DNA of 14,605 nt from a bacterium Ga0077546 (lineage in GTDB: Bacteria > Cyanobacteriota > Vampirovibrionia > Obscuribacterales > Obscuribacteraceae), in assembly GCA_001464165.1 (NCBI GenBank), contig LNEX01000250.1, positions 1 to 14,605 on the forward strand, in the 5' to 3' direction. The translations under genes were made by a program, and so were the position numbers. Shown in pieces: positions 7,214-14,014 of the stretch. The notes under the pieces are model-generated. The model did not search any database. It was not told where the DNA came from and saw nothing but the letters and a program-made list of their open reading frames with translations. Numbering within the stretch: position 1 is the first letter of the stretch; the number at the start of each line of letters is the position of its first letter.

Positions 7214-8209
7214 CTAGCCTTCTTTATCGTGCTCTTTGTTTTCGTGCTCTTTGTTTTCGTGCTCTTCAGTCTCTTTCTCTTGCTCTTTATTCTCCTTTTC
7301 TTCTTCAGCCAGCTCGGCTTCTAAACGCTTGCACTCTTCTTTCAACTTAGCAATCTGCTCAGAGTCTTTCAAGGCTTTGTTGTTGCGGCCCTGCAGGGCT
7401 GCAATCTTCAAATCAATCAAATCAATTTGCCACTGCTTGTCATCGACAAATAATTCAATCGCCTGCTCGCATGTGCTGATCGCTTCAGTAAATTCTTTAA
7501 GCCCAATCAAAGCCTCAACTTTGCCGTTGAGAATGCGCAAATGCACTTCATCATCAAGCTCACCCTTAAGGGCTAAGTCAGAATCTTGCAACGCCTCTTT
7601 GTAGCGATGAGCAAAGTTGTATGCGTCCGCTCGATTTTGCAACAAACTAGCAGCTACATCAGGTTCAATCGGCTTTATAGAAAGGGCAAAAGTACAATCG
7701 TCAATTGCTTTTTGGTATTGTCCAAGGTCAGTGTAGGAATAAGCACGGTTGATATAGAACCTAGGAACATTTGGGCTAATAGCGATTGCCAAATCTTCAA
7801 GTCGCACCACATCTTTAGGAGCACCATCATCTGCAATTAGATAATATGCCTTGCGGTGAAGATCGAATGCCAACTGCGGCTTTACCTTAGCAACTAGCTT
7901 AAGATCTGCTTGAGCCTCACTCTGCCTGCCTAATGCATAGAGTGCGTTAGCTCGAAGAAGATAACTCTCTGCTTGATTTTCTCTTGCTTTGATAGACAAT
8001 TCGGCCTTTACTAAAGCATCTGCATACTGGCCCTTATCTAAGAGCTGAACGCCCTGATCATACAATTCGCCTTTCGGGCCGTAGGTAATGACATAGTTTG
8101 CGACGACTTGATACATGACAAAGACGGTGAGGCCAATAATCAACAAAGACCAAGCAATGATTAGCCCTACCCGAATTCTGCGAGTATTTGAATTGCTCTC
8201 AAGTACCAT
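7214..8209 (-). CDS. Membrane-anchored TPR protein with charged C-terminal coiled coil
   Basis: ATG 8209 gives 331 residues; GTG 8215 two codons upstream is an alternative. Numbering here follows the 333-residue version. Residues 17-39 form one membrane helix after an Arg-rich start ('TRRIRVGL'), so the bulk is probably outside the cytoplasmic membrane; this is topology inference. TPR units are visible at about 47-80, 83-116, 150-183, 190-220 and 225-258, with typical A-L-x-x-x-G and Y-x-x-A-I/L-x-D/C patterns (e.g. 'LGQYQKAIDDCTFALSIKP'). From about 279 to the end the chain is nearly all Glu/Lys/Asn/His, a coiled coil that ends in HENKE repeats encoded by a 15-bp DNA repeat. It probably scaffolds other proteins. 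The gene lies 21 bp downstream of the aldo/keto reductase stop, within one transcription run. Confidence 0.88.
   Translation of the reverse strand: MVLESNSNTRRIRVGLIIAWSLLIIGLTVFVMYQVVANYVITYGPKGELYDQGVQLLDKGQYADALVKAELSIKARENQAESYLLRANALYALGRQSEAQADLKLVAKVKPQLAFDLHRKAYYLIADDGAPKDVVRLEDLAIAISPNVPRFYINRAYSYTDLGQYQKAIDDCTFALSIKPIEPDVAASLLQNRADAYNFAHRYKEALQDSDLALKGELDDEVHLRILNGKVEALIGLKEFTEAISTCEQAIELFVDDKQWQIDLIDLKIAALQGRNNKALKDSEQIAKLKEECKRLEAELAEEEKENKEQEKETEEHENKEHENKEHDKEG
7229..7273 (-). repeat. 15-bp tandem repeat coding for the C-terminal HENKE units
   Basis: Two identical 15-bp units (7229-7243 and 7244-7258, gtgctctttgttttc on the plus strand) are followed by a partial third at 7259-7273. 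The length is a multiple of three, so gain or loss of a unit would not shift the frame. They encode E-H-E-N-K repeats at the protein's C-terminus. Confidence 0.8.
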
Positions 8210-8230
8210 AAACACACCAAGCTACAGTAC

Positions 8231-9343
8231 TTATCGAACACCGACAGGAGCTTTATCGAAGCGCTCAGAATCTGATTGTGGAGCCATCGGGCTGACACCA
8301 ACAACCTCGCCATTGATGGTTGTTTCAGCACTGCGGAAAGGACCAGAGCTTTTGACGAAATCGTAAGGGAAGTTTAGTTTAGGAGCTGACACTTCGTCTA
8401 ACATTTTCATCTGTTCGACACTTAGCTGCATATCTAGCGCACCTAGATTGTCATCTAACTGTTCAAGAGTGCGAGCACCAATGATTGAAGAAGCAACTCC
8501 TTCTTTGGCTTGCAGCCAAGAGAGAGCAACTCGGGCTGGGCTTGAACCGGTCTCTTTGGCGACCTTCACCAATACATCAATGACGTCATAAGTGCTGTCT
8601 TTCTTCAGATGGCCAGTAACCCACTCACCACGGGCGGCATCAACTTTGTCTCTGTTCTCGCGGGTATACTTTCCACTGAGAATGCCATACTTAAGTGGAG
8701 ACCAAGGCGTGATACCGAGCCCCATCTCTTTAGCCATTGGCACGAGCTCACCTTCTACGGTGCGCTCAAGCAATGAATATTCAATCTGCAAAGCTATCAG
8801 TGGTGCCCAGCCTCTGAACTTGGCAATCATTTGAGCTTGAGCAACTTTCCAAGCTGGTGTGTCGGAAAATCCGACATATCTCACTTTGCCCTGACGCACA
8901 AGATCGTCAAGAGCGGCCATAGTCTCTTCAATTGGCGTGTGATAATCCCAACAGTGCATCCAGTATAGGTCTATGTAATCGGTCTTCATGCGACGCAGAG
9001 AGGCTTCACAGGCTGCCATTATTGACTTACGATTGGCGCCACCAGCATTAGGGTCACCCGGATAAAGAGTGCCGAAAAACTTAGTGGCGATAACAGCCTG
9101 GTCACGACGAAAATTATTGCGGTGCAAATAATTGCCGATGATTACTTCTGAATGGCCTTTGGTGTAAACATTGGCAGTATCAAGAAAATTGCCACCATTA
9201 GCAAAGAAATGATCAAGAATCTTGTGTGACTCTTCTTCTGTTGAGCCCCATCCCCATTCCATGCCAAAGGTCATTGTGCCTAAGCAAAATGGACTAACAC
9301 GGAGACCAGAATTGCCAAGTGTAATGTAATTGTTTAATGCCAC
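8231..9343 (-). CDS. Aldo/keto reductase
   Basis: The protein has 370 residues, with the full catalytic tetrad of the aldo/keto reductase (beta/alpha)8 barrel: D55 and Y60 in 'FLDTANVY', K88 in 'VIATKF', and H130 in 'LYWMHCWD'. NADPH-binding elements near the C-terminus include 'SSIIGARTLEQLDDNLGAL'. The sequence runs in the YajO/YhdN-like group of bacterial reductases that reduce aldehydes and ketones with NADPH; the real substrate is not evident. It is somewhat longer than the usual ~320-330 residues owing to a polar C-terminal tail from about 335. The GTG start at 9343 is backed by GAGGT 8 nt upstream. It is the first gene of the minus-strand run with the TPR, GNAT and DUF429 genes. Confidence 0.95.
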   Translation of the reverse strand: MALNNYITLGNSGLRVSPFCLGTMTFGMEWGWGSTEEESHKILDHFFANGGNFLDTANVYTKGHSEVIIGNYLHRNNFRRDQAVIATKFFGTLYPGDPNAGGANRKSIMAACEASLRRMKTDYIDLYWMHCWDYHTPIEETMAALDDLVRQGKVRYVGFSDTPAWKVAQAQMIAKFRGWAPLIALQIEYSLLERTVEGELVPMAKEMGLGITPWSPLKYGILSGKYTRENRDKVDAARGEWVTGHLKKDSTYDVIDVLVKVAKETGSSPARVALSWLQAKEGVASSIIGARTLEQLDDNLGALDMQLSVEQMKMLDEVSAPKLNFPYDFVKSSGPFRSAETTINGEVVGVSPMAPQSDSERFDKAPVGVR

Positions 9344-9381
9344 GGTTCTATACCTCGCCCAGAGCAGAGCACTCAGAATAG

Positions 9382-9406
9382 AACAGGCAAAAGATTAAAC
9401 AGGCAA
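9382..9406. repeat. Paired 9-bp direct repeats upstream of the aldo/keto reductase
   Basis: AACAGGCAA occurs at 9382-9390 and 9398-9406, 16 bp apart start to start, 39-63 bp before the GTG at 9343. That is the position expected for an activator or repressor site over the promoter. I see no convincing -10/-35 pair in this 90-bp gap. Confidence 0.4.
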
Positions 9407-9433
9407 TCATAGCCAAAGATTTAGATCTGGCAG

Positions 9434-10627
9434 CTAGCTATCGCCCTTTGGCTGGTCCGTGGGTTCATCACCCGGGTGGCGGCTCACCGCACCGAGATTG
9501 ACGCCTGGCTGGAATGAATAGGCAGGTGTATCTGTGCCCAGCCGAACCGACGAAAAATCTAAGATTGGCCGCATCGGCTTGCTTTGATCGAGACCGGCAT
9601 TAGGCGTGAAAGCAAACTGTGTATGGTTGGCCAACCTGAATGGTTGACCATCGCCATAGTGCTGAATCGGTTCAGTGAGATTGACGCCGGGCTGGAATTT
9701 ATAAGAAGGAAGCTCAGTACCCAGCTGAAGTGACGGAACATCTAAGATCGGCCGAATCGGCTTGACTTGATCTAGACCAGCGTTGGCCGTGAACACAACC
9801 CCCTGATCGCCTTCAGGCTTGACAGCAGCCTGGTCATCAGCGCCGCTATTGGCCGGGGCCTTACGGTATACGACTGTTTCACTAAAGCCGTTTTTGTTCC
9901 AGCGCCCATTCTGATCGTGCATTCCCTGTGAGAACTTCTCAACACCGTCAATTTGCATCTGCTGCGTGTTGCTGTTGTTATTGAAGACTTTGCCGTCTCC
10001 CATATAGATTGCGCTGTGACCTGGCATTCCGTCTGGGCGCTGGCCAATGATCACATCACCTGGCTTAATCTCAGCAAGCGGAACTCTTTCGTACCCATGG
10101 GCTTCTAAGTCGCGTGCGAAGGCACGGTTATTGCTCGTCACTGTGATTTCAGGATCGATCTCACTCAACACTTGGGAGACAGCAGTGGTGCAGCCTAAAC
10201 GGCGATTGGCGACATCAAGTGATTGACCTAGGCGTTTATCAACGGAAGCCAGCAATAAATCGCTCGGACCGCTCGGACTATCGACCTTGCTCGCTTGCTC
10301 GGCTGGCCTATCCTGATCATCTTGACCATCCGAATTATCAACTTTGTCTATCGGCTTGCCAGAATCGTCCACCCCTGTATAAATTGGCAGAATCTGGCTG
10401 CTGTCTGTGAGGGTTTGAAGATCTCCGCCCTTTTTGTTGCATGAAGGCTCATCAAAGGAAAGCACTATGTCGTCTGGTTTTACTAGGCCGGATGCCGCGG
10501 AGGGCTTATCAGTCTTGCAAGCTTTTGTATCAGCTTCGGGGAGATGCAACTGATAGTTGGTCCAGTCTGCACCCTGCTCGCCTTGAGGGGCTTCTTGCAC
10601 TTGGTCCTTAGGGGTGGGTTGATCCAT
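9434..10627 (-). CDS. NlpC/P60-like cysteine peptidase with duplicated C-terminal modules
   Basis: The protein has 397 residues from ATG 10627, which has GGAG 10 nt upstream; the longer TTG 10675 frame lacks a site. Residues 1-130 are polar, Asp/Gln/Pro-rich and probably disordered, with no signal peptide. The papain-like core spans about 133-256: catalytic Cys146 in 'LGCTTAVSQVL', 'IKPGDVIIGQRPDG', His204 in 'PGHSAIYMGDGKVFNNNS'. This is the order and spacing of NlpC/P60 or CHAP domains, which cleave peptidoglycan stem or bridge peptides. Two 41-residue modules follow (277-317 and 338-378), each built on AGLDQxKPxRPILD and ending FQPGVNL. How it would leave the cell without a signal peptide is unclear; a dedicated secretion route or an intracellular role are alternatives. 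The stop is 90 bp from the reductase start. Confidence 0.82.
   Translation of the reverse strand: MDQPTPKDQVQEAPQGEQGADWTNYQLHLPEADTKACKTDKPSAASGLVKPDDIVLSFDEPSCNKKGGDLQTLTDSSQILPIYTGVDDSGKPIDKVDNSDGQDDQDRPAEQASKVDSPSGPSDLLLASVDKRLGQSLDVANRRLGCTTAVSQVLSEIDPEITVTSNNRAFARDLEAHGYERVPLAEIKPGDVIIGQRPDGMPGHSAIYMGDGKVFNNNSNTQQMQIDGVEKFSQGMHDQNGRWNKNGFSETVVYRKAPANSGADDQAAVKPEGDQGVVFTANAGLDQVKPIRPILDVPSLQLGTELPSYKFQPGVNLTEPIQHYGDGQPFRLANHTQFAFTPNAGLDQSKPMRPILDFSSVRLGTDTPAYSFQPGVNLGAVSRHPGDEPTDQPKGDS
9494..9616 (-). repeat. C-terminal protein module, copy 2
   Basis: These 41 codons match the copy at 9677-9799: AGLDQSKPMRPILD, LGTDTPAYSFQPGVNL. Most differences are conservative (V to S, I to M, E to D). 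The start-to-start spacing is 183 bp (61 codons). Confidence 0.85.
9677..9799 (-). repeat. C-terminal protein module, copy 1
   Basis: These 41 codons read AGLDQVKPIRPILD, then LGTELPSYKFQPGVNL. It is paired with 9494-9616 and separated from it by 20 codons of unrelated polar linker, suggesting an internal duplication of a short binding motif. Confidence 0.85.
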
Positions 10628-10800
10628 GTTCTTTGTACTCCGCCAAAATAGAGTGATATAGCCAAATATTTTCAAGCTCTGGGCATATCAAGCCCCGCCG
10701 TCTTTCAATGCATTCAGTATTCAAGAGGCAGCATAAGAAACACGTAAGCTCCAGTTGGTTAGACCGGGGAAAGGCATACGGTTTCTCCCATTGACCTGCT

Positions 10801-11853
10801 CTATTCGACTTTGCCACCCAAGGCTCGAATACTTTGTTCTACTTGTCTAACTTCTTCCAGATGTTCCGGTGTATGGTCGTCGAACCAATCATTTAATGCA
10901 GCAATAGTGCCTGGCCTGACATAGTGCGTCTCTAGAAGTAGGTGCCCTGTTTGATTTAGCCAGCGTATAGTCTGATCAGTCGAGCGAGTATGTTGAGAGA
11001 GCTGCACAATCGCTTCGGGAATAACGCAATGATCCTGGCTGCCTTGAACAATTAGCAGAGGAATATCTGGGCTCATCTTCTGAGCATACTTAATAGAGCG
11101 ACCAACACATGATTCAGTTTGAATAAGATCACTGAGCGGCATTTTCTTACGAACCAGCGGGTCATCAAGCATTTCTTGGCAAATCTTCGGATTGTTTGAC
11201 ACTAATTTGCTAATAAAACCTTGCAAGTTCATTTGAAATCGCGGACTGATCAAAGCTGCATACAGACCAGATTTTACATTCTGCGAGTTAGTGAACATAG
11301 CATGATTCAGCTTCACCGCTGGTGCCGATAGTATTACTCGATTAATCAGCTCTGGATGCTCAGCCGCAATTTGCAGTGCTAGGGTTGAACCCAGGCTCTC
11401 GCCAATCACTGTCAGTTTCAAATCAGGATATTTTTTTCGCATCTGTTGAGCAAGACAAACAAGGTCTTTGTAGCTCTTGACGTAATCTACTTTCCATTTG
11501 CAATCGTAATTTTTACACCATTCGTGATTGGCTGAAAACAGCGGCTGGCAAAGTCCAAATCCACGCATGTCGGAAGAGACAAAGTAAAAACCGCCTGCTG
11601 CAAAGGCCTTGCCCAGCAGACTATAACTTCTGCCATGCAATGTCAGACCGTGAATAGCTAGAACCATTTCAGTTGGCTTCGTGTCACCAGGTTGCCACTC
11701 ATACACAGGGAAATTCAAGTCAGTGGCGAGAGCGCCATTTTCAATAAACGTAATTGGATGATCGACTATTTGATTAGCAAAAACATTTGCAGGCGAAAAC
11801 AAAACTGTGCACAGCAAAGCAACCGTGGCATTTAATACTACCGATAACTTCAA
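10801..11853 (-). CDS. Secreted alpha/beta hydrolase (lysophospholipase/monoacylglycerol lipase-like)
   Basis: The protein has 350 residues. The start is TTG 11853, chosen because AGGAGA lies about 6 nt upstream and the frame then begins with a proper signal peptide ('MKLSVVLNATVALLCTVLF', cleavage after 'NVFA' near residue 27). The oxyanion segment is 'AIHGLTLHGRSY' (H68-G69). The nucleophile elbow GESLG carries S153. The acid is D274 in 'VQGSQDHCV' and the base is H304 in 'TGHLLLE'. This is the serine hydrolase triad of the Hydrolase_4 (lysophospholipase/monoglyceride lipase) type. An insertion after strand 4 has three Cys (102, 113, 118) that could form disulfides outside the cytoplasm. 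The cap region (about 185-255) would set specificity, which I cannot predict. The NlpC/P60-like gene follows after 173 bp, so co-transcription is uncertain. Confidence 0.9.
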   Translation of the reverse strand: MKLSVVLNATVALLCTVLFSPANVFANQIVDHPITFIENGALATDLNFPVYEWQPGDTKPTEMVLAIHGLTLHGRSYSLLGKAFAAGGFYFVSSDMRGFGLCQPLFSANHEWCKNYDCKWKVDYVKSYKDLVCLAQQMRKKYPDLKLTVIGESLGSTLALQIAAEHPELINRVILSAPAVKLNHAMFTNSQNVKSGLYAALISPRFQMNLQGFISKLVSNNPKICQEMLDDPLVRKKMPLSDLIQTESCVGRSIKYAQKMSPDIPLLIVQGSQDHCVIPEAIVQLSQHTRSTDQTIRWLNQTGHLLLETHYVRPGTIAALNDWFDDHTPEHLEEVRQVEQSIRALGGKVE

Positions 11854-11920
11854 TTTTGTCTCCTAAGAGCAGGCTCGCTCAGTGTGCAATATCAAACCAT
11901 ACATCCACAAAAACAGCTAG

Positions 11921-11935
11921 TTTGAATCATTCAAA
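11921..11935. promoter_or_regulatory. Perfect 15-bp palindrome in a divergent intergenic region (operator candidate)
   Basis: TTTGAATCATTCAAA is a perfect 7+1+7 inverted repeat. It lies 68 bp upstream of the hydrolase start and 112 bp upstream of the divergent small membrane protein gene. This size and symmetry fit a dimeric regulator site. It overlaps TTGAAC, a possible -35 element for the hydrolase, but no good -10 follows. Confidence 0.45.
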
Positions 11936-12046
11936 GGTTCAATGTTCTGCTAGCGATCGGGTATGCTTGTATCGACCAATAGAGCAACATGCCAATGCAG
12001 AACAATACCAGAGCAAAATCAAAGCAGCTAGACGGTTTAACTATTC

Positions 12047-12346
12047 ATGTCCAAAAGAATGTTTGGTGGCATTGGTCTATTTGCAGCCGGTACAATGTTT
12101 GCCATCATTATCGATGAAATTCTCTATCTCAAAGAAACCCTCGATGCCAAAGGTAAGCCTGTTCCCTGTGACATCGAGCGCAATTACTTTGAATACGATC
12201 GCAATGGAAAAACTGTAGCGCTCTTCTATTATCAGGTACCAGAACAGGCCTTAGACGATAGCCAACTCATGATTGAGCTAGCATCAGAGAGTTATCGCAG
12301 CGCTTGCTCGCAGCCAAAGAAGAATAAGAAGAAACCGATTTCATAG
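12047..12346 (+). CDS. Small membrane protein of unknown function
   Basis: The protein has 99 residues. One membrane helix spans about 6-27 ('GGIGLFAAGTMFAIIIDEIL') after a Lys/Arg start. A soluble part (about 30-85) with mixed strand and helix character ('RNYFEYDRNGKTVALFYYQV') follows, ending in a Lys-rich tail. The lone Cys41 lies in 'PVPCDIERN'. I do not recognise the family. The start lacks a clear ribosome site; an internal ATG at 12059 is possible. The composition and a clean stop argue that it is real rather than a chance frame, and no gene overlaps it on the other strand. It is transcribed divergently from the hydrolase and ends 5 bp from the convergent peptidase gene. Confidence 0.65.
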   Translation: MSKRMFGGIGLFAAGTMFAIIIDEILYLKETLDAKGKPVPCDIERNYFEYDRNGKTVALFYYQVPEQALDDSQLMIELASESYRSACSQPKKNKKKPIS

Positions 12347-12351
12347 CCAAA

Positions 12352-14010
12352 TTACCGCAAACTCAAAGACCTTGCACTGCGCCAGCCATCGGACTGACCG
12401 CCCCACCAGTTGTTGACATAGAAGCGATCGGTCTTAGGATCATAATCATCAATCGCCATACAATGGCCAGGTACAATATAGGCCACACTCCCTCTCTTCT
12501 TCAATGATTCAATGATATCTGCCTTGCGAGCGCCCCGGCCTGTCCAATTATCTAAGAAGCCCATGTTCTTGCCACAAGCTAAACGACTAACATAATCAAG
12601 CTGTTGGTTAGTTGTGCCACGATAATCGCGACCATTAGAACGGTAACCCAGAGCAGCTATTGAAGCGAACTGAAAAATCTGATTAGAATAAGATCTGTTC
12701 CAACTTGGTTCATAGTTGAGTTGATTCTCAGAGAGCTGCACCTTAATGTGCTCACCTCTATTGTTGACACCACGGGAGGTGACATAACCTTTTGTCGATG
12801 CTTCACGCGAATTGAGCGAACAAGTGCCGATGCTGCCTTGGTTGATATAACGATGAGGCTCAGCCAGCTCCTTTAAAGCTGTCTCGACCAACAGTCGGCG
12901 TTCTTCAGCACCCACTACCCGCGCACGACCAGCCACCGAATCTGTAAAAATTCTACTCAAATTGCTATAAGTATCAGCTAGTTCCAAGTCGGTAGGAGCC
13001 AACCAACCGCGCTTACTAAAGCCATCAGTTCTCTTTTCGAAGCGATTGATCCACTGCAAAGTTGTATTCTCATTGCCTTGAAATACTTTATGCTGAGTAG
13101 CCACTCGCAAAAAGTCTTCTCTTGCAGTTTGCAAGTCGAAGGCGTGACCATCGTCAGCATTACGGGGACCGACAAAGAATTTCTCATTTAGCTCACGGTA
13201 AGCAAGCTCTCCATCGTTTTTGGCAACGACATCAGTACGCCAAGATGGCGTTGCTTTGTCACTAAGACCTTCGGTGTGAGTGACGAATTTCTCGCTATCA
13301 CCAACCCGATCACTGTATTGAACAACTGAGGTACCCATTGATGTGGTGTATCTCTCGGTTACTTGGGTCATTCTCAATGGCTTTTGTGGGTCACCATATT
13401 TATAGTCTACGCGAGCACCATTCGGTCTAAACAGGGCTGTCACGCGCTCTTGCTCTGTAGGTCCAGCAGAACCTATAGCAGAGCCAGGAACGCTTACTTT
13501 CTCACGCTCAACTCGACAAAAGTCAGTGCGCAAAGTAGAAGAAGTGCGACCATCTTCAGAAGTTATGACAATAGATCCGATCCCTTCGCCTTTTTGCAAG
13601 ACTCGGACACGGCTGGCTGCTGCCCCTAAGGCAGCAGCGTCAATTTCAGTAATATTATTACCGACATTGGCGACAATTTTTGCAACCAGAGGCTCACCGG
13701 CGCTATTTAAAACTACCTTACCATCTCGCTTCTGATACTCGACAGCTAGCTCATTTGCACCATTTTTAAGACTACAAACAAGGCCATCGCGCATCTCCAA
13801 CTGAGCACCATTGATCTTCTTGATCTCAATTGCACCATCGAAACTGTCAGGCAATTTGCCACCCTGCTCGATCCGATCTAGACGGTTGAGCAAATTTACG
13901 CCTGCTTGGTCAATCAAGGCATATGGTCTAACTTCTTTCTCTGAAGCTCGCTCCTCACGGTCCTTTGCCTCAAGAGGCGAATCTCTTTTTAGAATAGCTG
14001 GAGTATCCAT
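12352..14010 (-). CDS. Large protein with C-terminal papain/calpain-like cysteine peptidase domain
   Basis: ATG 14010 gives 552 residues and has GGTGG 8 nt upstream; GTG 14022 four codons earlier lacks a site. There is no signal peptide. Residues 1-30 are highly charged. About 55-280 is rich in short strands with Gly turns ('NGARVDYKYGD', 'KVVLNSAGEPL'), loosely like YD/RHS-type repeats. A helical region follows (about 290-385). The last ~165 residues carry a papain-fold set: Q391 and C397 in 'NQGSIGTCSLN' (calpain-style QGxxGxC), H516 in 'PGHCMAIDDYD' and N534 in 'VNNWWGG' (compare papain NSWG). All catalytic positions are present, so activity is plausible. The substrate is unknown, and the N-terminal half may be a pro-region or targeting part. 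The gene starts 4 bp after the stop of the helical protein gene, indicating coupled translation. Confidence 0.8.
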   Translation of the reverse strand: MDTPAILKRDSPLEAKDREERASEKEVRPYALIDQAGVNLLNRLDRIEQGGKLPDSFDGAIEIKKINGAQLEMRDGLVCSLKNGANELAVEYQKRDGKVVLNSAGEPLVAKIVANVGNNITEIDAAALGAAASRVRVLQKGEGIGSIVITSEDGRTSSTLRTDFCRVEREKVSVPGSAIGSAGPTEQERVTALFRPNGARVDYKYGDPQKPLRMTQVTERYTTSMGTSVVQYSDRVGDSEKFVTHTEGLSDKATPSWRTDVVAKNDGELAYRELNEKFFVGPRNADDGHAFDLQTAREDFLRVATQHKVFQGNENTTLQWINRFEKRTDGFSKRGWLAPTDLELADTYSNLSRIFTDSVAGRARVVGAEERRLLVETALKELAEPHRYINQGSIGTCSLNSREASTKGYVTSRGVNNRGEHIKVQLSENQLNYEPSWNRSYSNQIFQFASIAALGYRSNGRDYRGTTNQQLDYVSRLACGKNMGFLDNWTGRGARKADIIESLKKRGSVAYIVPGHCMAIDDYDPKTDRFYVNNWWGGQSDGWRSARSLSLR

Positions 14011-14014
14011 TTGC

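Noticed and set aside
7236..7604. 122-codon plus-strand frame rich in Ser, Cys and Phe
   Set aside because: It is the antisense image of the Glu/Lys-rich coiled coil of the TPR protein; the Ser/Phe bias follows from that composition.
10628..10675. TTG-initiated 16-residue extension of the NlpC/P60-like protein ('MKIFGYITLFW')
   Set aside because: It looks a little like an export signal, but it has no ribosome site, and ATG 10627 has GGAG at a good distance. It is too short for a signal peptide.
10628..10675. Sigma-70 promoter TTGATA-17-TATTTG for the NlpC/P60-like gene
   Set aside because: The -10 matches only 3 of 6 bases, so the pair is not distinguishable from chance in an AT-rich gap.
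10755..10795. Imperfect hairpin GGGGAAA/TTTCTCC as terminator of the hydrolase gene
   Set aside because: The stem contains a mismatch on the relevant strand and no T-run follows, so it is not a credible terminator.
11787..12218. 143-codon plus-strand frame
   Set aside because: It overlaps the signal peptide end of the hydrolase gene, the divergent promoter region and the small membrane protein gene in another frame. Its product has no domain pattern. The 12047-12346 frame has a far more protein-like sequence.
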